Assembly: GCF_019063845.1 (NCBI RefSeq)
Contig: NZ_CP077683.1
Span: 3,030,501 to 3,094,500 of the forward strand
Source: Geomonas subterranea
GTDB lineage: Bacteria > Desulfobacterota > Desulfuromonadia > Geobacterales > Geobacteraceae
Reading direction: 5' to 3'
Length of the DNA: 64,000 nt
Below the pieces are notes generated by a model. The model did no database searches and had not been told where the DNA came from. It worked only from the letters and a program-made list of their open reading frames with translations. The position numbers were made by a program, and so were the translations under genes. How positions within the stretch are numbered: the stretch's first letter is position 1; each line of letters opens with the position of its first letter. This document shows positions 20,186 to 28,210 of the stretch, in pieces.

Positions 20186-21474
20186 TGGACATGCTGATCG
20201 TACAACTGAAAAGGGCCGAGCTGGTCCTGGCCAGTTTCCGGGCCAAGAAAGGTGGCGCCACCTTCCTCTCCGCTGAACGCCACCCGCTTCTGGGCGAGGA
20301 GGGGGAACTCTCCCGCATCCTTTGCGGAAGCGCCCTCGCGGCGGGGGAGCACCGGGTGATTCTCGCCCTCCCCCCCTCCACGCTGTTCATGAGGGAGCTG
20401 GAGCTCCCCATCAGCGACCGGGCCAAGGTGCGGGAGCTCCTCCCCCTGGAGTTGAGAGGGGAGACCGCACTCGACACCGACCAGCTCGCCTTCGACGCGC
20501 TGCCGCTTTCCGGCGGCAAGGTGCTGGCGGTCTGGGGGAGCATCCAGGAACTCTCCGGGAAGATCGAGCTCCTCAAGGAAGCCGGCCTGGAGCCGGAAAT
20601 CGTCACGGCATCGGTATTCCACTGGGACAAGCTGGCGCCCGCAGCCGGGACCGTCGCGGTGAGCGACGGCGAGGCGGTGGCCGCCTACAGCGACGGGGCC
20701 CCCATCTACTTCCGGGCCCTCCCCCCCAACGCGACCGAAGCCGACCTGCAGCGTACCGTCGCCGCGCTGGAACTCTCCCGCGACCTGCACGTGGAACGGG
20801 TCATCTCGCATACCCCAGGCCGGCAGGAGGAAGCGACCGTCTCCCCCTCCACCAGGGGGCTCTTCGAGGCCTTCGGCGATGACCCGCGCGCCGCGCACGA
20901 CCTGGCCGGCGCCTACGCGCTGGCGGCCGCGGTTGTCGATAACTCCGCCGTCAACCTGCGCCGCGGCCCGCTCGCCTACACCGCCGCGACCGAAAAGCTG
21001 TACCAGCGTCTCAAGGTGAGCATGATGCTGGCGGCGGCCCTGGTGCTCCTCATCTTCGCCGAGAGCGGCGTGCGCTACTACCTCGTGAAACGCGATCTCG
21101 CCTCGCTGGACCGCACCATCACCGGCATCTACAAAGAGGTGTTCCCGACGCGGAAGAAGGCCGTCGACGAGGTCGCGGAACTCCGCTCGGAGATCAAACG
21201 CCTGGAAGGCACCAAAACCTCCAGCAACGTCCTAAAACTGCTGAGCGACGTTGCCCAGGCCAAGGGGGAGGACGTCTTCGGCATCTACGAAACCGAGGTC
21301 ACCGGCAGCGACGTGCGCCTCAAGGGAGACGCGAAAAGCGCGCAGGCCGCCAACGACATGAAGGGGCGCACAGCCTCCATCCTCGAGGGTGCCGAGGTGA
21401 GCGAGACCAAGTCCCGTCCCGACGGGAGCGTGACCTTCACCCTGAGCGGGAAGATGAAGGGGGTGTCCCGATGA
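20185..21474 (+). CDS. gspL: Type II secretion protein GspL
   Basis: GspL recruits GspE to the membrane and binds GspM. The 429-residue protein has a cytoplasmic actin-like N-terminal region (residues 1-270), one membrane helix at about 278-298 (MLAAALVLLIFAESGVRYYLV) and a periplasmic ferredoxin-like C-terminal domain preceded by a coiled coil (EVAELRSEIKRLEGTK). GGAGAG lies upstream of the ATG at 20185. The 3' end overlaps gspM (ATGA). Confidence 0.9.
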   Translation: MDMLIVQLKRAELVLASFRAKKGGATFLSAERHPLLGEEGELSRILCGSALAAGEHRVILALPPSTLFMRELELPISDRAKVRELLPLELRGETALDTDQLAFDALPLSGGKVLAVWGSIQELSGKIELLKEAGLEPEIVTASVFHWDKLAPAAGTVAVSDGEAVAAYSDGAPIYFRALPPNATEADLQRTVAALELSRDLHVERVISHTPGRQEEATVSPSTRGLFEAFGDDPRAAHDLAGAYALAAAVVDNSAVNLRRGPLAYTAATEKLYQRLKVSMMLAAALVLLIFAESGVRYYLVKRDLASLDRTITGIYKEVFPTRKKAVDEVAELRSEIKRLEGTKTSSNVLKLLSDVAQAKGEDVFGIYETEVTGSDVRLKGDAKSAQAANDMKGRTASILEGAEVSETKSRPDGSVTFTLSGKMKGVSR

Positions 21475-22013
21475 GCCGCGAAGAGATGATCTCACTCCTG
21501 CAGGGGCTGGACAGCCGCACCCGCCAGCGCATCGGCGTCGCCATCGCCGTGGTGCTGGCCATCGTGGTGCTCCTTTCCGCCGTGAACAGCAGGATCTCCG
21601 CGCTCGAGCACAAGCGGACCGCCCGCGAGGCGGACATCGCCGAGATGATGCGCTTAAAGCTCCGCTACCAGGAGGCGAACCAGGGAGCCCAGCGCCTGGC
21701 CAACCGCCTCATGGCCACCAAGCCGGATGACTCCCCCGCCAAGATCGTGGAGGAAATCGGCATCAAGGGGCGCGCCAGCCAGATCAAGTCGGTCAAGGGA
21801 GACGATATCCCCGGCTATGTCGAGGACGCGGCCGAACTCCGCATGGAGGGGCTCTCCGCTAACGAGACGGTCAACCTGATCTACCGTCTGGAAAAGGGGG
21901 CGCGACCGGTGACGGTCAAGAAAGCCCTGATCAAGCAGCGCTTTGACGACCCCTCGAAGCTCGACCTCAGTCTCACCATCGCCCTCATAAAGCCGGCACC
22001 GGCGGGGAAATAG
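21471..22013 (+). CDS. gspM: Type II secretion protein GspM
   Basis: This 180-residue protein has one membrane helix at about residues 17-38 (IGVAIAVVLAIVVLLSAV), then a coiled coil and a small ferredoxin-like periplasmic domain (AELRMEGLSANETVNLIYRLE). That is the bitopic topology of GspM, the partner of GspL. Sequence conservation in this family is low; the assignment rests on topology and on the position between gspL and gspN. Confidence 0.87.
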   Translation: MSREEMISLLQGLDSRTRQRIGVAIAVVLAIVVLLSAVNSRISALEHKRTAREADIAEMMRLKLRYQEANQGAQRLANRLMATKPDDSPAKIVEEIGIKGRASQIKSVKGDDIPGYVEDAAELRMEGLSANETVNLIYRLEKGARPVTVKKALIKQRFDDPSKLDLSLTIALIKPAPAGK

Positions 22014-22850
22014 ATGAACAGACGCACGCTCTACATCGCCTGCGGGGCTCCCGTTGCGTTACTTTTCTTTCTGCTCCTGACGCTCCTGTTCACCCCGAAC
22101 CACGCCATCAAGGGGGTACTGGTCCGCGCTGCCGAAAACGCGGGCTACACGCTTGAGTGCACCGGATTCGGCAAGAGTTTCCCGCTGGGGCTCAAGGCGG
22201 ACAAGGTCGAAATCGGCTCGGAGAAAGGAGCCATCCTCAAGCTGAGCCAGGTGAAGGTGCGGCTGGAGCTTCTTCCCCTTCTTGCCGGCAAGGCGCGCCT
22301 TGCCTACCGCGGCACAATCGGCGCGGGGGAGGCGGCCGGGGATCTGGATCTCGGCAAGGGGAGGGGGTGGAGCATGCAGTGCCGCGGCGTGCGACTCGAG
22401 GACATTCCCTTCTTCAGCAACGTCGCCGAGGCCAAGGTGAGGGGGGAACTGAGGCTGAACGGCAAAATGGAGGCGAACAAGGGGGGAGGCACCGGCGACC
22501 TGCAGTTGGAGGTCCGCGCCGCCGAGATCGCCGGCGTGAAGATCGGCTCCATGCCGCTTCCCGACGCCGCCTACCGTGAGGTGCGCGGCGCCCTCAAGAT
22601 CGACAAGGGGCGCGCCGTTTTAAAAAGCTTTACCTTGAACGGCGACGGCATCTACGTCCGCCTCTCCGGGGACACCGTGCTCGGCACACCCGTCGGAGCG
22701 TCTCCGCTCAACCTCACCATGGAGATGATGCCCAAGCCCTCCTTCCTGGAGCGCCAGAAATTCGTGTTTTTACTGCTAACCAAGTACCAGACTTCCCCCG
22801 GGGCCTTCAAGGTCCCCATAACGGGCACCCTGGCCCACCCCTCTTTGTAA
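22014..22850 (+). CDS. gspN: Type II secretion protein GspN
   Basis: The 278-residue protein has an N-terminal membrane anchor (residues 5-25, ACGAPVALLFFLLLTLLF) and a long beta-rich AsmA-like periplasmic part (LKADKVEIGSEKGAIL, GELRLNGKMEANKGG, GALKIDKGRAVLKSFTLNGDG). This matches GspN, an accessory subunit present in only some T2SS. It starts directly after the gspM stop and closes the operon. Its function in secretion is not well defined. Confidence 0.85.
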   Translation: MNRRTLYIACGAPVALLFFLLLTLLFTPNHAIKGVLVRAAENAGYTLECTGFGKSFPLGLKADKVEIGSEKGAILKLSQVKVRLELLPLLAGKARLAYRGTIGAGEAAGDLDLGKGRGWSMQCRGVRLEDIPFFSNVAEAKVRGELRLNGKMEANKGGGTGDLQLEVRAAEIAGVKIGSMPLPDAAYREVRGALKIDKGRAVLKSFTLNGDGIYVRLSGDTVLGTPVGASPLNLTMEMMPKPSFLERQKFVFLLLTKYQTSPGAFKVPITGTLAHPSL

Positions 22851-22888
22851 ATTTCTCAAAACACCGGTTTGAATATTCGAAAATTGGG

Positions 22889-22917
22889 TTGCATTCGCCG
22901 GGTCCGTTACTTAAGAT
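22889..22917 (+). promoter_or_regulatory. Sigma-70 promoter for the ABC ATPase gene
   Basis: TTGCAT and TAAGAT are separated by 17 bp, about 50 bp before the ATPase start codon, in the 118-bp gap after gspN. Confidence 0.55.
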
Positions 22918-22968
22918 GGAGGTAATGAGAACGCGGCAGCTCATCTGTTAACCGGACGGGAGCAACCC

Positions 22969-23703
<735 letters not shown>

Positions 23704-23720
23704 ACTAACGGCAGCTCTAC

Positions 23721-23862
23721 GTTCTAAGTTCTACGTTCTATGTTCGATGTTCTACTTTGATATCCTCTTTGCCTTTTTTTTGCGGCCCAGGATGCGGACC
23801 AAGTGAGCTCTGCTATAATCCGATAGGTTTTTAACGTAGAACCTAGAACATAGAACGAGAAC
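23721..23862. repeat. Inverted pair of heptanucleotide tandem repeats
   Basis: Five 7-mers at 23721-23755 follow the form GTTCTAN (GTTCTAA, GTTCTAC, GTTCTAT, GTTCGAT, GTTCTAC). At 23836-23862 the same unit appears in reverse complement (GTAGAAC, CTAGAAC, ATAGAAC, GAGAAC). The two arrays can pair with each other and enclose about 80 bp, just upstream of the binding-protein gene. Confidence 0.75.
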
Positions 23863-23889
23863 TGATTTTATTCCCAAGGAGGAACACCG

Positions 23890-24708
23890 ATGAAGAAACT
23901 GTTGACGCTGTTTGCTGCTTTCGCCCTGGCCGGTATCATGGCTCACGCCGCCTTCGCGGCGGGCGACACGCTCGCCGAGGTGAAGAAGAAAGGGGTCCTC
24001 GTAGCGGGGGTGAAGGATTCGCTCCCCCCGTTTGGCTACGTGGATGAGAAGAGCCGTGAGATCGTGGGCTACGACATCGACTTCTGCAAGTACATCGCCA
24101 AGAAGCTCGGCGTAAAGCTGGAAGTGAAACCGGTCACCTCGGCGTCCCGCATGCCGCAGCTCATGGAAGGGAACATCGACATCATCGCCGCCACCATGAC
24201 CAAGAACCCGGAGCGCGCCAAACAGATCGACTTCAGCTACACCTACTTCCTGACCGGCCAGAAATTCATCACCAAGAAGGGCGCGGTCAAGAGCCTCAAG
24301 GACCTGGAAGGGAAGAAGATCGGGACCGCCAAGGGGTCGACCTCGGAGCAGAACGTGGCCAAGGCGATTCCGACCGCCACCATCCTCTCCTTCGACGACT
24401 ACCCGCAGGCGTTCCTCGCGCTGCAGCAGGGGAAGGTCGCTGCCGTCACCACCGACGAGTCCATCCTGGCCGGCATCCTGGGCAAGGCTCCCAACAAGAG
24501 CAAGTTCGAGATCCCCAACCTGCAGATCTCCGAGGAACCATACGGCCTTGGGATGAGGAAGGATGACAAGAACTTCGTCGCCTTCGTCAACAAGACCCTC
24601 GTCGAGATGGAGAAAAACGGCGAAGCCAAAAAGATCTTCGAGAAGTGGTTCGGCCCCAAAACCGCAACTCCGCTCAAACGCACCTTCAAGATCACCGCTG
24701 ACAAGTAG
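23890..24708 (+). CDS. Periplasmic amino-acid-binding protein of an ABC transporter
   Basis: The 272-residue precursor has a signal peptide (MKKLLTLFAAFALAGIMAHAAFA) and a family-3 solute-binding domain: GVLVAGVKDSLPPFGYVDE, VGYDIDFCKYIAKKLGV, LMEGNIDIIAATMTKNPERA and KKIGTAKGSTSEQNV. The RMPQL/ERAKQIDFS pattern is typical of glutamate/aspartate- or PEB1-type proteins, but the ligand cannot be fixed from sequence. A very strong ribosome site, AAGGAGGA, precedes the ATG. It is paired with the upstream ATPase gene; a permease is missing. Product class is confident, substrate is inference. Confidence 0.92.
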   Translation: MKKLLTLFAAFALAGIMAHAAFAAGDTLAEVKKKGVLVAGVKDSLPPFGYVDEKSREIVGYDIDFCKYIAKKLGVKLEVKPVTSASRMPQLMEGNIDIIAATMTKNPERAKQIDFSYTYFLTGQKFITKKGAVKSLKDLEGKKIGTAKGSTSEQNVAKAIPTATILSFDDYPQAFLALQQGKVAAVTTDESILAGILGKAPNKSKFEIPNLQISEEPYGLGMRKDDKNFVAFVNKTLVEMEKNGEAKKIFEKWFGPKTATPLKRTFKITADK

Positions 24709-24721
24709 CCTCCCCGTTTTC

Positions 24722-24745
24722 GGCCTCCCCCCCGCCGGGGAGGCC
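24722..24745 (+). terminator. GC hairpin after the binding-protein gene
   Basis: GGCCTCCCC-N6-GGGGAGGCC lies 14 bp after the stop codon. No proper T-run follows, so termination may be weak. The stem sequence is the complement of the one in the terminator after the cytochrome gene (25929-25961). Confidence 0.5.
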
Positions 24746-24945
24746 GACTTCGCTGACACCGCAGCAGAATCACCTACTTCCGCTCAAGAAACTCTATAAA
24801 AAGCGTGCTACGCTGCTTCTTTATCGACTCCTCTCTCTTTGTCACCGCTATGCCGGACCTTACCTGCACCGTTCTTGATCAGGATCGACTGTAGTTAGTG
24901 TCGCGCCAATGCTGGATCAAGGGGTCCGTTTTAGTGCCTAAACCC

Positions 24946-24975
24946 TTGACAATTCACCTCAAGACGTTATATAAA
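24946..24975 (+). promoter_or_regulatory. Sigma-70 promoter for the multiheme cytochrome gene
   Basis: Consensus TTGACA at 24946 is followed by TATATA after 16 bp or TATAAA after 18 bp. A small dyad TTTAG-N3-CTAAA lies just upstream (about 24930-24943) and could be an operator. The rest of the 311-bp gap shows nothing recognisable. Confidence 0.6.
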
Positions 24976-25019
24976 TCCATGCTTATAATTAACTCTGTTT
25001 TAATACCAAGGAGGGGGCA

Positions 25020-25910
25020 ATGAGAGTAGCAAAACTTTTCAACCTTGTATCGGCCCTGGCGCTGTTCGCATTCGTGGGAACCGCAGCCGCTGCCGATCCT
25101 GCACAACCTACGGCGGTGCTGAGCAACACGGACTGCGTGAAGTGCCATGAGCAGCCGCCCAAGGATATCGCAGCTGCCGGCGGCAAACACAAAACCGAGG
25201 TGACCTGCCAGGACTGTCACGTCGGCCACCCGCCCAAGGTTAAGAAGCCGATCCCGCAGTGCAGCCAGTGCCACGAAGGGAAGCCGCACTACAAGCTCCA
25301 GGGCTGCCTCGGCTGCCACTCCAACCCCCATACTCCGAAGAACATAAAGTTCGGCAACAACGTCACCGATCCGTGCCTGACCTGCCACACCGGCCAGATC
25401 GAGCAGCTGCGCTCCTTCAAGAGCAAGCACACCGCCCTCAACTGCTCCTTCTGCCACAACGTACACGGCAGGATCCCGGCGTGCACCCAGTGCCACAAGC
25501 CCCACGCCAACGACATGACTGCCAAGGACTGCAGCGTCTGCCACCAGGCCCACAAGCCGGCTGACGTGACCTACAAGTCCGACACACCGTCGAAGATGTG
25601 CGCCGCCTGCCACAGCAAGGCGTTCAAGCTCTTGACCTCCAGCACCGCCAAGCACAGCAAGCTCGCCTGCGTGTACTGCCACCAGGCCAAGCACAAGATG
25701 GTGCCGCAGTGCACCCAGTGCCACGTCAAGCCGCACCCGGCCGCCATCATGGCCAAGTTCCCGAAATGCGGCGAGTGCCACAGCATCGCGCACGACCTGA
25801 ACCGTTGGGGTGACGCGGCAGCCCCCGCAGCAGCTCCGGCCAAACCGGCGGCAGCTCCGGCCAAGCCGGCGGCAGCCCCGGCCAAACCGGCCAAGCCGGC
25901 GAAGAAGTAA
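25020..25910 (+). CDS. Dodecaheme c-type cytochrome with Pro/Ala/Lys tail
   Basis: The 296-residue precursor has a signal peptide ending near AFVGTAAAA and exactly 12 CXXCH heme-binding motifs (CVKCH, CQDCH, CSQCH, CLGCH, CLTCH, CSFCH, CTQCH, CSVCH, CAACH, CVYCH, CTQCH, CGECH) in about 230 residues. It is therefore a periplasmic or surface electron-transfer protein. There is no lipobox. Many histidines outside the motifs can supply distal ligands. The last 28 residues are a PAAAPAK tandem repeat. AAGGAGGGGG precedes the ATG. Dodecaheme size recalls the ExtA-type cytochromes of Geobacter conduits, but no porin or lipocytochrome partner gene is adjacent, so orthology is only a hypothesis. Confidence 0.93.
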   Translation: MRVAKLFNLVSALALFAFVGTAAAADPAQPTAVLSNTDCVKCHEQPPKDIAAAGGKHKTEVTCQDCHVGHPPKVKKPIPQCSQCHEGKPHYKLQGCLGCHSNPHTPKNIKFGNNVTDPCLTCHTGQIEQLRSFKSKHTALNCSFCHNVHGRIPACTQCHKPHANDMTAKDCSVCHQAHKPADVTYKSDTPSKMCAACHSKAFKLLTSSTAKHSKLACVYCHQAKHKMVPQCTQCHVKPHPAAIMAKFPKCGECHSIAHDLNRWGDAAAPAAAPAKPAAAPAKPAAAPAKPAKPAKK

Positions 25911-25928
25911 CACTTCCTGCAGCGAATC

Positions 25929-25961
25929 GGGGAGGCCCTGCGCGGCCTCCCCGACCTTTTT
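25929..25961 (+). terminator. Intrinsic terminator after the cytochrome gene
   Basis: GGGGAGGCC-N6-GGCCTCCCC followed by gacCTTTTT, about 20 bp after the stop codon. Confidence 0.8.
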
Positions 25962-26019
25962 ACCCCTCCCCTGTTTTGAACCCTTTGACAACCAGTTCGC
26001 GTAGCACCAGGAGGATCAC

Positions 26020-26415
26020 ATGCTTTTTCTACAGATAACCTCGGCAGTGACGGCGCTGACCCTCGTGATACTGGCGCTGTGCCTCATTCCGGTCCTCATA
26101 GAACTAAAAAAGGCGGCACTGGCACTCCAGGGCGCCGCGGACCTTTTGCAAAAGGAAGTAACACCCCTGGTAAAGGAACTGCGTGACACCGTCTCCGACG
26201 TGCAGGTGATTACGGGCGCCGCGGCCGCCAATGCCGAGGGCGTGAACATGCTTTTGAGCGAACTCGGCCACGCCGGACACAACATACGCATGATCAACAA
26301 GGTATTAGGCATCGCGACTGACATAGTGGCCAACGCTCCGGCCTGGTTGACCGGCGCCAAGGTTGCGGGCAGGTATATTGCTGATAGAATAATCAAATCC
26401 AAAATTAGGGGGTGA
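26020..26415 (+). CDS. DUF948-type membrane-anchored coiled-coil protein
   Basis: The 131-residue protein has one N-terminal membrane helix (about residues 4-25, LQITSAVTALTLVILALCLIPVL) and a long helical region (ELKKAALALQGAADLLQKEVTPLVKELRD) that should form a coiled coil. This is the architecture of DUF948 proteins, whose role is unknown; many are associated with stress or cell-envelope functions. AGGAGG precedes the start. It is followed four bases later by a YtxH-type gene, so the pair is one unit. Confidence 0.75.
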   Translation: MLFLQITSAVTALTLVILALCLIPVLIELKKAALALQGAADLLQKEVTPLVKELRDTVSDVQVITGAAAANAEGVNMLLSELGHAGHNIRMINKVLGIATDIVANAPAWLTGAKVAGRYIADRIIKSKIRG

Positions 26416-26419
26416 TGTT

Positions 26420-26731
26420 ATGTCAAAAGATAAAGATATCGGAACCGGTACCATGCTGCTTTCCTTCCTTGCCGGTGCTGCCGTGGGGATCGGGGCGGCC
26501 TTGCTGCTCGCGCCGAACACCGGCGAGGAACTGCGCGGCAAGATCAAGGATCTGGCCGACGACGCGGTGGACAAGATCAAGGAATACGCAAGCGAAGCGC
26601 AGGACAAGATCAGGTCCAGCTACGAGGATGGAAAAGACCTGGTGCTTGAGAAGAAGAACATCATCTCCTCCGCCATAGAGGCCGGCAAGGAGGCGATGGA
26701 GCGGGAACGGGAGAAGAAAACCCAGGTCTGA
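26420..26731 (+). CDS. YtxH domain protein
   Basis: The 103-residue protein starts with a glycine-rich membrane segment (MLLSFLAGAAVGIGAALLLAP) followed by NTGEELRGKIKDLADD, the hallmark of YtxH/GvpP-like small stress proteins. A charged amphipathic helix (DKIKEYASEAQDKIRSSYEDGKD) makes up the rest. Its cellular role is unknown. It follows the DUF948 gene by four bases and precedes a strong terminator. Confidence 0.82.
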   Translation: MSKDKDIGTGTMLLSFLAGAAVGIGAALLLAPNTGEELRGKIKDLADDAVDKIKEYASEAQDKIRSSYEDGKDLVLEKKNIISSAIEAGKEAMEREREKKTQV

Positions 26732-26750
26732 GCTCCATGTCCCCAATCCG

Positions 26751-26777
26751 AAAGCCCACCTAGGTGGGCTTTTTTTC
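26751..26777 (+). terminator. Intrinsic terminator after the YtxH gene
   Basis: AAAGCCCACC-TA-GGTGGGCTTT followed by TTTTC, 20 bp after the stop codon. Confidence 0.9.
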
Positions 26778-26833
26778 TTTGCGGCCACGTCCCGGCGGGA
26801 CGCGTGCCGCGATCAGCAGTGGTGCCACAGCAT

Positions 26834-26964
26834 ATGAACGACAGCAACGGTAAAAGAAGTTCTCCCCCGGCCTCATCTGGCAGTACGATCCGGCGGCCGT
26901 CGGCGGCTGGAAGGGGAAGGGGCTCAGACTCCTGCAGTTCACCGGTTTTGCCTTCTCCAACTTC
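26834..26964 (+). other. Apparent frameshifted 5' end of the YihY/BrkB gene
   Basis: An ATG at 26834 opens MNDSNGK, but the frame then runs into shadow sequence. One base back, from 26855, the downstream frame reads KKFSPGLIWQYDPAAVGG and continues through LRLLQFTGFAFSNF directly into the YihY protein, although that frame has a TAA at 26851-26853 and no ATG, GTG or TTG before 26965. Adding one A to the AAAA run at 26852-26855 would fuse the two parts into a continuous N-terminus of normal family length. Either the run has lost a base, the sequence contains an error, or slippage occurs. Confidence 0.6.
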
Positions 26965-28152
26965 ATGGCCAACAACTCCCTCCTGCGCGCCACGGCCCTC
27001 TCCTTCACGACGCTCCTCTCCCTGGTGCCGCTTCTCGCCCTCGCCTTTTCGGTACTGAAGGGGCTGGGCGCCCAGAACCGCCTGGTCCCCCTGATCCTGA
27101 AGCAGGTGACGGCCGGCAACGAGGAGGTGGTGAACCGGGTCATCTCCTACATCGGCAACACCAACATGGGTTCGGTCGGGGCCATCGGCCTTGCGGCGCT
27201 CCTCTTCACCGCCATCAGCATGCTGGGGAGCATCGAGGAGGCGTTCAACGTGATCTGGGGGGTGCCGGAGACCCGCACCTTCTACCGGAAGTTCAGCGAC
27301 TACCTGAGCGTCCTCGTGAGCGCGCCGCTTCTGCTTCTGGCCGCCACCAGCATCACCACCACCCTGTCGAGCAAGTGGCTCACCGGCTGGATCATGGAGT
27401 GGACCTACCTGGGCGACCTGTTCCTGTTCACCCTGGGGCTCACCCCCTACCTCGTGGTCTGGATCGCCATCTTCCTGCTCTACGTCTTCATGCCCAATAC
27501 CCGGGTCCGCTTCGACTCGGCGCTCATCGGCGCCGTACTCGCCGGCACGCTCTGGCAGTTCGCCCAGTGGGCCTACATCCACTTCCAGGTGGGCGCCGGC
27601 AACTACAACGCCATCTACGGCACCCTGGCGGCCCTTCCCATCCTGATGGTCTGGATCTACGTGAGCTGGATCATCGTCCTCTTCGGCATGGAGGTAGTGG
27701 CGGCGCACCAGAACCGCGGCACCTTCCGCCGCGACATCCGGGGGCGCGAGATCAGCCACGAGCTGCGGGAACTGGTGGCGCTGGCGGCCCTGCGGCACGT
27801 CGCCGAGGCGTTCTATCGCGGCGAGCCCCCCTGGGGCGAGCATCACCTGGCGGCGAAGCTCGGCGTTCCCCTGCGCATCGTGCGCAGCACGCTCGAGCAC
27901 CTGCGCGACCAGGGCTTCATCGTCATGGCAGGCGAGGGGCGCGGCAGCTACTATCCCGCCCGCGACCTGGACCAGGTCTCCATCGCCGACGTCCTCCTCT
28001 CCCTCAGAAGGCGCGGGGCGTCGGCCGCCATCGCCGGCGAGGAGCTCGCCGAAGGGCTGCTGAACGAGTCGGAAGAGGCCGTCACCGCCGCCCTGGGAGG
28101 GGTTTCCCTCAAGGATCTCGCCTTCCCCGAAATGCGCCCCCCCCGGCGTTGA
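26965..28152 (+). CDS. YihY/virulence factor BrkB family membrane protein with C-terminal winged-helix region
   Basis: Reading from the first in-frame ATG gives 395 residues with about six membrane helices and the family landmarks LSFTTLLSLVPLLALAFSVL, LLFTAISMLGSIEEAFNVIWGVPETR, WIAIFLLYVFMPNTRVRF and YGTLAALPILMVWIYVSWIIVLFGME. A C-terminal extension (GEHHLAAKLGVPLRIVRSTL to DQGFIVM) resembles a winged helix. Despite old names, YihY proteins are uncharacterised inner-membrane proteins. No ribosome site precedes 26965, and conserved sequence lies in frame upstream, so the annotated start is probably not the original one (see the 26834 entry). It may be a truncated but functional product, or a frameshifted gene. 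Confidence 0.82.
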   Translation: MANNSLLRATALSFTTLLSLVPLLALAFSVLKGLGAQNRLVPLILKQVTAGNEEVVNRVISYIGNTNMGSVGAIGLAALLFTAISMLGSIEEAFNVIWGVPETRTFYRKFSDYLSVLVSAPLLLLAATSITTTLSSKWLTGWIMEWTYLGDLFLFTLGLTPYLVVWIAIFLLYVFMPNTRVRFDSALIGAVLAGTLWQFAQWAYIHFQVGAGNYNAIYGTLAALPILMVWIYVSWIIVLFGMEVVAAHQNRGTFRRDIRGREISHELRELVALAALRHVAEAFYRGEPPWGEHHLAAKLGVPLRIVRSTLEHLRDQGFIVMAGEGRGSYYPARDLDQVSIADVLLSLRRRGASAAIAGEELAEGLLNESEEAVTAALGGVSLKDLAFPEMRPPRR

Positions 28153-28178
28153 CAAAGGGGACGCAGTTGACATATAGT
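28149..28178 (+). promoter_or_regulatory. Sigma-70 promoter for the penicillin-binding protein gene
   Basis: Consensus TTGACA, overlapping the YihY stop codon, is followed after 18 bp by TATAGT, about 33 bp before the PBP start. Confidence 0.65.
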
Positions 28179-28210
28179 GGCCCGATTAAACGGACGGCCA
28201 GAAGCGGGAT

